The position numbers were made by a program, and so were the translations under genes. A stretch of DNA of 64,000 nucleotides, from positions 1,798,001 to 1,862,000 of the forward strand of contig MU008169.1 of assembly GCA_010909165.1 (NCBI GenBank), given 5' to 3'. A model generated the notes under the pieces. It ran no database searches and was not told where the DNA came from. It saw only the letters and a list, made by a program, of their open reading frames with translations. Positions 20,689 to 31,154 of the stretch are shown here, piece by piece. Position 1 is the stretch's first letter; each line of letters opens with the position of its first letter. Source of the stretch: Anthoceros angustus. Lineage: Eukaryota > Streptophyta > Anthocerotopsida > Anthocerotales > Anthocerotaceae.

Positions 20689-23600
20689 ATGAGCGGCAAT
20701 TGGGGCGGGACGGCAGCGTGGGCCGCCGGCGTCGGCGTCGGGGTCATGGACAAGCAGCAGCAGCAGCCGGGGAATGGCATGGAGGACTGGGCGGCCAAGG
20801 CCCGCGCCTGGGCCGCGGCCAAGGCGGCGCAGGAGGCCGCTCTGGCGCAAGCTCAAGCTCACTACCAGCAGCAGCAGGCGCAGCATCAGGCGCAGCAGCA
20901 GGCGCAGCAGCAGCAGCAGCAGGCACAGCAGCAGCAGCAGCAGGACGCCGGAGCCGCGGCCGCCGGGGGATACTACGGCAGCGAGTGGCAGCACCACCAG
21001 CAGGTGCCGGGGCAGGGGCAGGGGCAGGCAGGGTTCCAGCAGCAGATGAGGCCGCCTAGTTACAGCCAAGATTGGGACGCCTGGAATGCCAGGCCGTGGC
21101 AGGACGGGCCGCAGCACGTGCACCATGCGCATTCCCAGCCGGAGCAGGGGTTCCATGACTACCCGCCGCCGCACCAGGCCCCGCAGCCGCAATTACAGCA
21201 GCTGCCGGCGGGGCCGAGGATGGCACCTCCGCCCCCGGGGCCTGCGTACAACCATGAGGTGCACATGGATTTCAGCCAAGACTCGTCCAGCTACCCTCAC
21301 GAGCCGTCCCCTTGTGCTTACGAGATGGAGAGCACGTCCAATTTTTTACACGAGCCTCCTCCCGCCTCCTATGCGCAGGACTCCGCCTCCACCTCGTACC
21401 AGCAGGCTCCGGCTGCTCATACTCCGGCTGTGGTTGCTTCCTACTCCCAGGAGGGGGCTTCGAGTTATGGACAGGATACGGCAGCTGCAGGTAGGGTTCC
21501 GGTTCCAGGTTTGTTGTAGGCTCAGGGTTAGGGGGGGGAGGGAGCATTGTCGTTGGCTTGTGCATTCTCTGAAAAATTATGTTGACTTCGTCTGGCTGAA
21601 TGCTGTCTAAATACACTCTGTAGATGGTCACTGGTGGCAGCCCTTTCAGAAATAGGATCCTTGATCCGGTGTGTGGGAACTAGCTCTGTAGCGTTTGTGT
21701 TGGATTTGATTTCCCTTGGTACTGCAGTGTACTGGAGTGTTTCCCATGTCAGACCTACTGAACCTATAGCTGACTTGGGTTGATGGGACCTCAGTTGCTA
21801 AGCTGGCTTTTCTGTGTTGTGAAAGTATTTAACAGGTGTAAATTCGCTGAATTTGCAGGACCACCAGGCATGGAGCCGCCAGAACATCAACCTCATCAGA
21901 TCATGCCGCCACCTGCTGCTCTGCCGCAGCATCCACAACCTCCTTCCTCACCGCCGTCTGCTCCTCAGCCGCAGGCACAACAGCAGCAGACACAACCGCC
22001 GCCGTTGCCACCACCACTCCAGCAGCAGCCACCACAGCAGCAGTTCCCTTACCCTTACCCTCCTATGCCATCATATGACATGCAGCCGCACCAACAGTTT
22101 GATTTTCAGCAAGCAGGCCTTGCAGAGTATCAGCAGCAATTACCACCTCAGTTCATGCCTCCTGCCCAACCGATTGGCATGGAGGGTCCCGAACCGTATG
22201 GAGGGCCGCCTTCAATGCAAGGCTGGCCTTCTATGGTAGTTCCGGGCATGTCATTTCCATCTGCTATAGGGATCAATATGTCTGGTGCAGCAGGAGGTCC
22301 TCAGGTATGCAAGGCTTAACATTCTGCCTGTTACTGGTGTTTTCCTAGCAAGGACTTTTGTGCATTTTAGTGTCTGAACGGGCAGGGCCTTTTCTTTGCA
22401 GTTTGATCCTCATCACCACCTTCAGCAGCCCCATGGCCATCAGCCGCCACATGTATTTGGCAGACCACATGGTCCAAATTTTAGGCCTCCAGCGCCTACC
22501 CTTGGTGCTCCATTGGCTTTCCAGGCAAATGCTAACATAGGACCTCATGCTGGGATCGGACCCTTGTTTCCAGATGTTAATGGCAACACCGGGGCTTCTG
22601 ATCGGCCAAAGAAGGTGAAGTAACCTGTTGGTACTCCGGGGTTTGTTGGAAACTTATTTGTCTTTGTGGTGTGTCATTGTGGAGCCCTATCGTCCTGCAG
22701 GCCTAAGGGTTTCTTCTTTGTTTATTTGTTTGCAGGCAGCTGTACCATCGTGGCTAAGAGAGGAGCTGATAAAGAAAAAAGCAGCTGCTGCGTCGGGAAA
22801 CTCAGCAACTGTGTCAACTCCTGACGACTTCGAAGCCAATGGAGTTGGAGCTTCAACTGTAAATCGTAAGCTCGAGCAAACAAAGAGTGACTCATCTGGA
22901 CACAGCGAAGGCGAGGACGACGAAGATGAAGTACTGTGTGATGCCCTAGGACAAGTTTGGATTTGTAAATGCAAGCATGTGGTTCTCCTGTTTAGTCATG
23001 TAGTTTGGACTTTGGACTTGAGGTTAGCTTCAACAGGGGCTAAATCCTCATCCTGAGCAACTTAGCTCAGGATAGAGTTCTCAGCGTCTTATGTTATAGT
23101 TAAACGTTCAGGATGAAGCTGCAGCAGCTAGGACGGCGGCAATAAACCAGGAGATAAAGCGCATTCTCACAGAGGTTCTCCTGAAGGTAAAAATTACTGT
23201 CCAAACCATGGAGACTGCACAGGGCAACTGTGCCAGCCCTGTTCACTTGTGTGAGAGGCTAAGGACTATGAGTATCCTCTTAACGCAAATGGCAGGAAGT
23301 AACAAGCTGTACTCAAAGAAATACTTCAGGTGCTTGTACTTCAATTTTTCTTGACGCATGTGAGCTTTTTTGCAGGTAACGGAGGATATTTTTGATGAAA
23401 TTGCTCAGGAAGTTATGGATGAAGATGACGAGTGTGTCTCAGAAGGTTGGAGGTTTCTTTGGCTAGCATACTGTGTATAAGCTTTTGACTATTTAGACTG
23501 TTGTTGCCGTATACTTCACTTCTGTGCATCAAGCTCAAGTGATTTTTCAATGTTTCTCTGTTTCATTTTGCTCCTCTTATTTTGCCATTGTATTGTGCCG

Positions 23601-24919
23601 TAGCTACGGGGCTGGGAACTAAAGTGCCTGAAGCTCGTGTGCAATCGTCACCATCTGCGTCACCTGTTCCTGCTGTGTCTGCTGCACTTGTTAGAGTGGT
23701 GGTGGACCCCAGCACTTTGAATCAACCGAGTGAAGATGATAGTGGAAGTCCAGGCTCTGGGGTGCCTGGTGGTAATCTTCTTGGGCTTGCAACATATGCA
23801 TCTGATGACGAAGATGGGGGAAGGAGCAATCTTGGTCCTGCTAGCACACTAAAACGATCGGAGTTAGAAAATAATGGGGATGGGAAGGAGAACCCTAATT
23901 CGCGGAGGGCTGATTCAGAAAAAACTTTGGAGGAGCAGCTCAAAGGAGAACCGGGGGTTAAGGACTCGTTGAACAGTAGATCAGGGCGGAAGGAAGCTAA
24001 AGCTGAATTCAAAGGACTGAAACGTCCAAATGATCACAGCTATAATGAGCGTAGCCCAAGGAGGGCCCGAGTAGGTGAAAGGGACTTTTCTGTCACTGGA
24101 GATGCTGCAACACTGGATACGAATGTGGAAGCTACTCAACAGAATCCTCCTGTAGAAACCAGTCACGAACACCTGGAGTCCAGGAAGCTTTCAAAGATAG
24201 GATCCTCTGAATCAGTGGAGCAAGATGTTGTGGTCAGGAGCAGGGGCAGAACAAGATCGGACCATGGCAGTGCTGATGCTAAAGAGCAGGATAATGTGCA
24301 CTCTAAGTTGGACCTATCTAAGAGAGAAATGAGAGTTAAGGAGAGTGGCAGCAACAGGGCGTCCCAAAGGACAGATGGACATGGCCAAGAGTCCTTGCAG
24401 AAGGACAAGAAGACGCATAAAGATGGTGATAGTGTGGCCAAGGATCATGAGCATGGTAATAGCAGGTCCCGTGACAATCCGAAAGATCGGGAAGCTACAT
24501 ATTCTAGAAGAAAAGAGGGGCACAGGGAACATGACAGGGACTCAGCAAGAGATGTGGAAAAGACACATGAGAGGAAACGAGATGTACACAAGGATCACGA
24601 GAAGGATCAATTGAAAGATACTGACAGGACTACTGACAGGGAGGCTAAGGCAGAGCGCAGTGGGGATGGAGACAAGTACAAGAGTAAAACAACCAATAGG
24701 AGGAGTGAGCGAGACAGGCGGAAACCAGAGAGAGGAGTGGACAGTAAAACTAGGGACAAGCAAAAGGATGGACGGGAAAGCAGGGAAGGAGTGGACAGTA
24801 AAACTAGGGACAAGCAAAAGGATGGACGGGAAAGCAGGGAAAGCAGGAGGAGGAGACGAAGGTCATCGTCAACAAGTAGTCGGGGAAGGAGCAACAGCAG
24901 GGGCAGGAGCATTCGTTAA
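20689..24919 (+). CDS. Q/P-rich nuclear protein with C-terminal RS-like domain
   Basis: Seven exons: 20689-21490, 21859-22304, 22402-22614, 22736-22930, 23112-23186, 23376-23445 and 23604-24919. They total 3117 nt, 1038 residues. The start MSGNWGGTAAWAAG is followed by a CAG-encoded polyglutamine region, then S/Y/Q/P-rich low-complexity sequence. A conserved core reads AAVPSWLREELIKKKAAAA, then an acidic EGEDDEDE, then INQEIKRILTEVLLKVTEDI with FDEIAQEVMDEDDE. After EATGLGTKVPEARVQ comes LGLATYASDDED. The C terminus is a ~300-residue K/R/D/E/S region ending in RRRRRSSSTSSRGRSNSRGR. The layout (prion-like N terminus, short structured core, RS tail) suggests an SR-related splicing or mRNP factor; that role is inferred. 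I cannot give a named orthologue. Confidence 0.88.
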
Positions 24920-26066
24920 GAAATTGCCAGTCATGAAGGTACTGGCATGTTTTTTCTCTTCAAGGGTGGGTATGATATATAGGGCTGGGCGCTATCCTTA
25001 CGCTCCTGTTGTTCATCTCCCCAGGAATCATTCAAGCTACCTTACCTGCACTAGATGTCCGGTGGTCTGAGTTACACTCAACTGGGGCGGCAACTCCCTA
25101 CCCATGGGCAGGCTCAACAACACTTGAGCTTGCCAGAGCAGCTGGACAAGATAAAAGACAGCAGCTGTGAGAGAGTTTGGCGGTGTTTACACTTATCGGT
25201 GACTATTTTCCGCTGGAGTGTCCTTTTCTTCAGGGCTGAGCTCCGGAGTAGATGCTCCCATACCCTGTGCATGACTGTACTTTGGTCAATATCCTGACCC
25301 TCTTGCTGGCTGTGAGACAGTGTGGGCATTTATATCAACGGCAGACACGGCTGCGAATTCTTGATTGGGGCTTTTAACCACCGCTGACTGGCCCAGCGAG
25401 CTGCGTGTAAAATACATCCAGTTCAAGGAAACTATGGTATGCCATCGGTCATTCTGTAAGCTAATGATGGCAAGTCACATAGTCCGAAGCTTTGAGTGAG
25501 CTGTACGCAAACAGATTGTCATAACGCTTTAGGTTTCCTCTGTTTAGCTCTGGGGGCTCTGTCTGGCTTGCCTTATCACTCGGGATGCCAGGTAATTCTT
25601 CCAAGTGAGGGACAGGTGCCTCACCGGGGAGAAGTTAGTAACTCAGTTCGTAACTCAGTTAGTAACTCGACATCCACCACAATGCGTGAGATGGTCACTC
25701 GAACAACTTCCCATCTGAATACAACTTCCAGTCTCTGCTAATACCAAGTTCCAAGCTGATAACCTGCTTAGCCTCAGACCATCTCAGCCATTGCCGGTCA
25801 ATGACAAGTAAAATCGAGTAGGTAATTAAGTACGTACATAACCATCTTAATTGTTGAAGAATCCCATCTTCCAATCTGGAATAACTTCCTATCTGATAAC
25901 TTGCTCCGTTTCAAAAGTTGCCCAGGCCTGCCGAAGTGTTGGGCTGAAGAGTTCGAACTCAAGAGGAGCCGCATTCAATGACAGACTCGCTCCTGATACC
26001 TCTTGGAAATTCCTGTCTTCGGCGGTCGCGTTGTGCTTAAGGCTCGGACTTAATAGCGGGTTTGAA
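24920..26066. other. 3' flank, no gene recognised
   Basis: Probably contains the 3' UTR of the RS-domain gene. At 25633-25668 a short repeat AGTTAGTAACTC / AGTTCGTAACTC / AGTTAGTAACTC is visible. Similar CTTCCAATCTG-AACTTCC phrases recur around 25700-25900. No conserved coding sequence seen. Confidence 0.35.
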
Positions 26067-27006
26067 TCACCGGAGGAATAAGCTCATCATCCACCTGAGG
26101 AGAAAGATAAAAGGAAACATGATCCACTGCCTCAAGCTTCTGCTTCTAACGCTGTACTCAAAGAAGAATGCGCTGTGGCCAAAGGAACCTACCATTTGAA
26201 CCTCGCCTCCTTCAGCCCCTGGTTGAGTGAGTAGCCAACCCGAGTCCTCAACCACGCCCCATATCTTATCAAAAGCCTTCTTATAGGGCCCTTGCAGGTC
26301 GTGTGTTTCTGGCAGTATCTGGCCACACAACACACTGCCTGAGATGGTTTTAACCAAGATGCAGCCTGGACAAAGCACACCGTTTTCCCTTGCTGGAAAC
26401 TATGCAGGCGTCATGCAAATAATCTCGACTGCACAAAATGCAGTGCAGACCTGATGGTCAAGCATGCCCTTGATGACGAGCATAAATCTCGCAGCATCCA
26501 ACTGGTTTTCCCCCACAAGGTACTCTCCTAGAAAGTCTACTTTGTCCTTGAATTGCTTCAGCTGCTGGATATCTTCTCCCAGCATGACCTTCAATGCCTC
26601 AGTCGACACCTATTCCACAACCACAGGTCAGCCACCCTGAGAACACCGTGCTTCCGACAACCTTCAATCCCTAAGCAGGAAACCACTCCGATTCGCAGCC
26701 AACCTCATTCAGTCCTGCGGCCACATCCGGATCAACATACTCCGCCGTTTCTGCCGCCACCGTGCTGGTCTTCCTACGGGCATGGAGTGCAAGGTCACGC
26801 TGTTTTTGAGTCCAGCGTAGGGAGGCAGATTGCCAGGCTTGCAATGGTGAACCTCTTTCGCAGCTTTGCGGAGGCCTGCAGGAGATAACTGGGGACATGG
26901 GTGTGCACGATACACCCTTGCATTCTGCCCTGGTGGAGGATAGAAAATCCACAGCAGCGACAGATCGCCCAAGAGGGCACACCGGCATGGACCGTAGGAC
27001 TTCCAT
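26067..27006 (-). CDS. Unrecognised minus-strand gene, partial model
   Basis: Three exon-like blocks on the minus strand. About 26830-26700 reads KQRDLALHARRKTSTVAAET, then EYVDPDVAAGLNEVG. About 26609-26450 reads STEALKVMLGEDIQQLKQFK, then DKVDFLGEYLVGENQLDAAR and FMLVIKGMLDHQ, followed by a GT donor. About 26390-26195 reads ILVKTISGSVLCGQILPETH, then DLQGPYKKAFDKIWGVVEDS and GWLLTQPG. The blocks look like one small soluble protein, alpha-helical in the middle. I do not recognise the family and the start and stop are not fixed. Confidence 0.4.
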
Positions 27007-27486
27007 TGGTGAGCGATCAGCACCACCCAGATCGATTCGTTTTTAGTTTCTGCTCCATACTCGACGGATTACGTGTTTGACAGCCACCGCTCTCAAAATG
27101 CTTTTGTCCAATCAGGCATCTCAGGTACTTCCTTCCGTAAGGACCTGTCTAGGGCAATTCTTAAGCAACTACCTAATTCAATATAGCTGTTTCTATGGAG
27201 ATCATTCTACGAAGGATCCAAATATTATATTTTAATCAGGAAAGGCATTCAAGGGGACTAGGACTTCCCTTTTTACCATTAGCATCTTTTTGGGTTGTTC
27301 CTCCTCGGACGGGTAGATGGGATTTCCCATCTCGTCTATTAATAACGTCTACTTTATTCGTCATTTTCATCATAAATATTTTAAGTGCAGATATATATTC
27401 ATCAAATTGTAAACAAAATATGAGTAATATTTTCAAGAGATTCATTTGAGGTGAACTTTCCCAAAGCTTCTGATATAGTAGTTTTA

Positions 27487-27750
27487 TCTTTACTTAGAAG
27501 GCCACTTGCATTTAATCCTGAAGATAAAATAAGATAGAAGAACAGCAGGTTCTACAAGACATTTTTTCTTGAGGTTTTGAAGTGTCAAGATTTCTTGTGG
27601 ACCAAGACAATCTAAATAGGGATGAACTTAAGAATTTGTTTTTCCAAAACATGTTTGGATGTACCTCTAATAAGGAAGACGGACAAGAGGAAAGTGTGCA
27701 ATAGGAAAATTTAACAACATGCCAAAAATAGAAGCATGATCATTACGGAT
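27487..27750 (+). pseudogene. Decayed copy of the 3' end of the MAPK-like kinase gene
   Basis: Sequence from 27487 (CTTTACTTAGAAGGCCACTT) follows the 3' part of the kinase gene at about 29480 onward: GCATTTAATCCTGA, GAAGTGTCAAGATTTC, GTGGA-CAAGACAATC, AGGGATGAAC. It also keeps sequence beyond the stop codon (CATAGGAAAATTTAA-AGCATGCC, compare 29731-29756). Internal deletions and frame breaks are present. The copying therefore happened at DNA level, including 3' flank. Confidence 0.75.
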
Positions 27751-27854
27751 TTACATAACCCTTCAATGCTATTTCAAGCATATAAGGCAATGGCTATTGA
27801 TTACTCTCAATTATGACATGATCACACTAACATAGCGGAGGCCAATGTTAACGG

Positions 27855-27975
27855 TTTTATTTTGGAAGGGTCCTCTGAATATAGGGTTTTAAATTGGGGT
27901 GACCCATATCTTATTTTTATTTTGGAAGGGTCCTCTGAATATAGGGTTTAGAATTGGGGTGAACCATATTGTATT
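27855..27975. repeat. ~62-bp direct tandem repeat, two copies
   Basis: Two adjacent copies share TTTTATTTTGGAAGGGTCCT, CTGAATATAGGGTTT and ATTGGGGTGA-CCATAT, with few substitutions. Confidence 0.75.
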
Positions 27976-28179
27976 GGTGTCGAGGGATGATATTGAGCTC
28001 AAGAGCTCTCAATATTTTTGAAGGTTTTCCGGTCACTGTATTGAAGTCTCTTGCCATAGCTAAGGTTTTTTACTATAGCCAACTTCGATGCATTAGTTTT
28101 AATTAAGTGCACACCAGCTGAGTTGATAGAGTTCTTCCACCTTCAAGGTGGACTAACACTCAAGTGAGAATTTAGTCCG

Positions 28180-28410
28180 TCAAATTATTATTAATTCATG
28201 CGGAAAAACTCTCATTTGAGAATTCGGCTTTCCAAATTCTTACTAACTTTTGCAGGAGAACTCTCATATGAACTCTCTTCAGAATTCAATGGTCCTCTAG
28301 ATTATTATTAACTAGTGAGGAAATCTCTTTATATGAGAATTTGGATAACAAATTATTATTAATTAATGTAGAAGAACTCTCACAAGAGGATAAGGCTCAC
28401 CAGATTCTTA
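28180..28410. repeat. ~65-bp degenerate tandem repeat, about four copies
   Basis: Each unit has an AAATTATTATTAATT-like block followed by GGAGAACTCTCAT and TGAGAATT. Copies start near 28184, 28240, 28300 and 28350 and are variably diverged. Confidence 0.55.
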
Positions 28411-28606
28411 TATGCTTATGTTTGTGTGTACAACCATCTTGTGTATACTAAAAGTGCTATTACTGCATGTAAAATACTTAGACTTCTTTGGAACTTTATT
28501 TCATTAATTTCAGTTTTGAAGTGTTCGTACTTTTTTTTATCATATGTCTAGTCAGGGTTAGGGATCTAAGGCTATATATATCCAACAACTCAGACTAAGA
28601 CATGTT

Positions 28607-29695
28607 ATGGAAGCTTATTTTTTATTAAATCCATTGATATATATGTGTTGTAGAATGTATGGGCATCAACGGAAGAACGAAGGTCTATCACCAGACCTTA
28701 ACTCATCTTTTTGGAAATATGTTAACCAATCTCGATACCTTCTAACTAAAATTAAAGGTGAAGGAACTTATGGAAAAGTTTGTGCAGCAAAAGATTTGAC
28801 AAGCGGTAAAGACGTGGCTATAAAAAATATTAGATATATAAATGAGGATTTCTACATAAAGATTTATATTTTGCGAGAAATAACATTGCTCCAAATATTA
28901 CAACATCCGCATATTATTAAATTAGAAACTGTACTTTGTCCACCGACTAACAGGTTTGAGGAAGTTTATATAATAACAGAATTAATGGAACGTAACTTGT
29001 TTCAAGAGTTACAAAGAACCATAGAGTTTCCCATTGAAAAACAACGATCCTTATTACATCAAATACTTCAAGCTGTAGCTTACTTGCATGCGGCAAATGT
29101 TTTCCATCGAGACTTAACACCATCAAATTTATTGGTAGATTCTCAAGGTGTACTCAAAGTATGTGATTTTGGATTTAGCCGGTTTATTCCAGAAGTTAAT
29201 TTTATCAAGCAACTAATTCCATATAGTGTGGTAACTATATATTACCGTGCTCCAGAGCTTTGTATTGAGGGTCTGAAATACTATACTTCAGCAATGGATA
29301 TATGGAGTGTAGGATGTATATTTGCCGAAATACTAGAACGAGGAACATTATTTCGAGGAAAAGATAGCGAACACCAATTAAAACTAATCCAAGATTTTAT
29401 TGGAGTTGATAAGAAGACATCAACAATACTTTTAAGAGATTCTTTCGAAGAGAAATTTCCGAAAGCTGATCCAACTGCTTTGTCCTTACTTCGAAGGCTA
29501 CTTGCATTTAATCCTGATGATAGAATATCAGCAAGTCAGGCTCTACAAGATCCCTTTTTTGAAGGTATGGATGAAGTGTCAAGATTTCATGTGGATCAAG
29601 ACATCCTGAATAGAGAATTTGCTTTTGAGAATCTAAGTGAGGATGAACAACACGATTTGTTTTTTCAAAAAATGTTGGAATATACCGCTCCTTAA
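28607..29695 (+). CDS. Atypical MAPK-like protein kinase, intronless, AT-rich
   Basis: One frame of 362 codons; ATGs at 28643 and 28655 are also possible starts. It is a CMGC/MAPK-like kinase: glycine loop GEGTYGKV, VAIKNI, catalytic loop HRDLTPSNLLVD, DFG, VVTIYYRAPEL, MDIWSVGCIFAEIL and GKDSEHQLKLIQDFIG. Two oddities: the catalytic-loop Lys of HRDLKP is replaced by Thr, and the activation loop lacks the TEY/TDY pair. The coding sequence is strongly AT-biased, unlike neighbouring genes, and sits on an AT-rich island. It has no introns, while MAPK genes usually do. It could be a retrocopy, a transferred gene or a degenerate kinase kept open; activity is uncertain. Confidence 0.85.
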   Translation: MEAYFLLNPLIYMCCRMYGHQRKNEGLSPDLNSSFWKYVNQSRYLLTKIKGEGTYGKVCAAKDLTSGKDVAIKNIRYINEDFYIKIYILREITLLQILQHPHIIKLETVLCPPTNRFEEVYIITELMERNLFQELQRTIEFPIEKQRSLLHQILQAVAYLHAANVFHRDLTPSNLLVDSQGVLKVCDFGFSRFIPEVNFIKQLIPYSVVTIYYRAPELCIEGLKYYTSAMDIWSVGCIFAEILERGTLFRGKDSEHQLKLIQDFIGVDKKTSTILLRDSFEEKFPKADPTALSLLRRLLAFNPDDRISASQALQDPFFEGMDEVSRFHVDQDILNREFAFENLSEDEQHDLFFQKMLEYTAP

Positions 29696-31154
29696 ACAGA
29701 TTGGCAAGAGGTTTAGGGTTTAGGGTTTAGGCCATAGGAAAATTTAATAGCATGCCAAAAGTAGAACCATGGTAAACGAATTAATAATAATGATTGAAAA
29801 AGAGGTTTTGCTTGCAATTTATTTATGATCTTATATCAGACCCCTAGGGCCTATAAACCTTTAAATCAAGTTCAAGATCTAATAGCAAATATTGATGTCT
29901 TCTTTTACGTCTATTTTTATCTAATTTATTTAACTCTTCATGATAATATATTCCGGTACAAGGTTAGGGGTTCAGTCTAAAGGCGCTTACATCTAAACTG
30001 ATGCAAATATTTAGAATTTATTTGTTTGTGCTTAGATCAGCCTCCGTAGCAGCCAACTTAACTTGTGTTTGCTTGATGTGCATGCATATCACCTTCCTCA
30101 AAGAACTTATGGAGTAGGAGGTATGTCACCAAAGTAGCTCCCTCGTCCCTAAGTTTTTTGAGTTTTTTTCGCAGGTCCAAGAAATCTGCCCCTCTTCCCC
30201 CTCTCCCCCCCCCAATCAACTCCTGCTTCATGTCTCCGAAAGTTGAGATGTCCTAGTGCTTCCTTTTTTTGTTGGCTATCTCTCGGCAAATCTCCATATG
30301 TTTTTTCACAAATCCTATTTCATTTTGCGCGAGCCAAATCAACTCCTTATAGCCACAACAAACAATCTCATTTCCCATCCTTCATATAACTCTCCAATTC
30401 CCCACTCCATTTGAATCTTCCTAGTACATTTGAATGTCACCCAGTGACCTGAAACTCAAAATCCAGCATGACAGCCGTTTATGACAAGTCAGGCTGGCCT
30501 TTCATGCTCAGGCTCCAAATTTCTGAAAGCAACAGTAATTTAAACTGGCACACAGAGGTGCACCCTAGTACATTTGAATCTTCCCCACAACGTTTGAATC
30601 TTCCCAAAGGCCGTGTTATTTACCTATTATTTTAGCTGTATTATTCTATATTTACTAATATTAAAAATAGATATTTAATAGACTTGCGATGGGTTCGGTG
30701 CATACCTATGTACCGTTGTAAGTGGTATAAATTAGAGAATCAGAACTGCCGGCTGCACGTGCTTGCGGGTGCCGCATTGACACAATCCCAGAAGCGAGAA
30801 GAGGCAATAGAGGCACATATGTATGTATGTACACAGACGCCTTCCTAGTCCGTACATATTCATATGTACGGAACTAGGGCAAAGTGGTGGGCCCGACTTG
30901 CCATATGAGACCTGGAGTGCCGCGAGCCGGCCCATGGCCTGCCGCCGGGGCTGCGTTCTCGGGATTCCGGGACGGCGCTGGGGAGGCGTGTGGGGAGCCC
31001 TGTGGAACGTGCATTCGTCGTCTCATGTTTTGGATTTGTGGGATCGAAGTGGCGCGCAGTCCAGTTGGTGAGGCAATCCGGGATCGGGCGCCGCCGGGCT
31101 TTGGATCTGGTCCGAGGAACATGTTTTTGGAGAGGGCGCGGTGCGGCTGGATCC
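29696..31154. other. AT-rich flank with short telomere-like run
   Basis: At 29710-29731 there are three TTTAGGG units, the plant telomere repeat, directly after the kinase gene. The AT-rich sequence continues to about 30.7 kb without recognisable genes. From about 30.75 kb the composition switches back to GC-rich, the promoter and 5' UTR of the trihelix gene. Confidence 0.45.

Larger units (their letters stand above)
27007..28606. other. AT-rich flank of the kinase gene, with direct repeats
   Basis: Base composition falls to clearly AT-rich from about 27.2 kb. It contains a decayed copy of the kinase 3' end (listed separately), a ~62-bp direct repeat and a four-copy ~65-bp repeat. At 28106-28170 a tRNA-like stretch AGCTGAGTTGATAGAG is followed by an arm CCACCTTCAAGGTGG, perhaps a SINE head. 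Confidence 0.45.

Noticed and set aside
20521-21192. Leu/Arg-rich minus-strand frame
   Set aside because: Antisense of the CAG/polyglutamine first exon of the Q/RS gene.
24607-24912. Leu/Ser-rich minus-strand frames
   Set aside because: Antisense of the Lys/Arg/Ser tail of the same gene.
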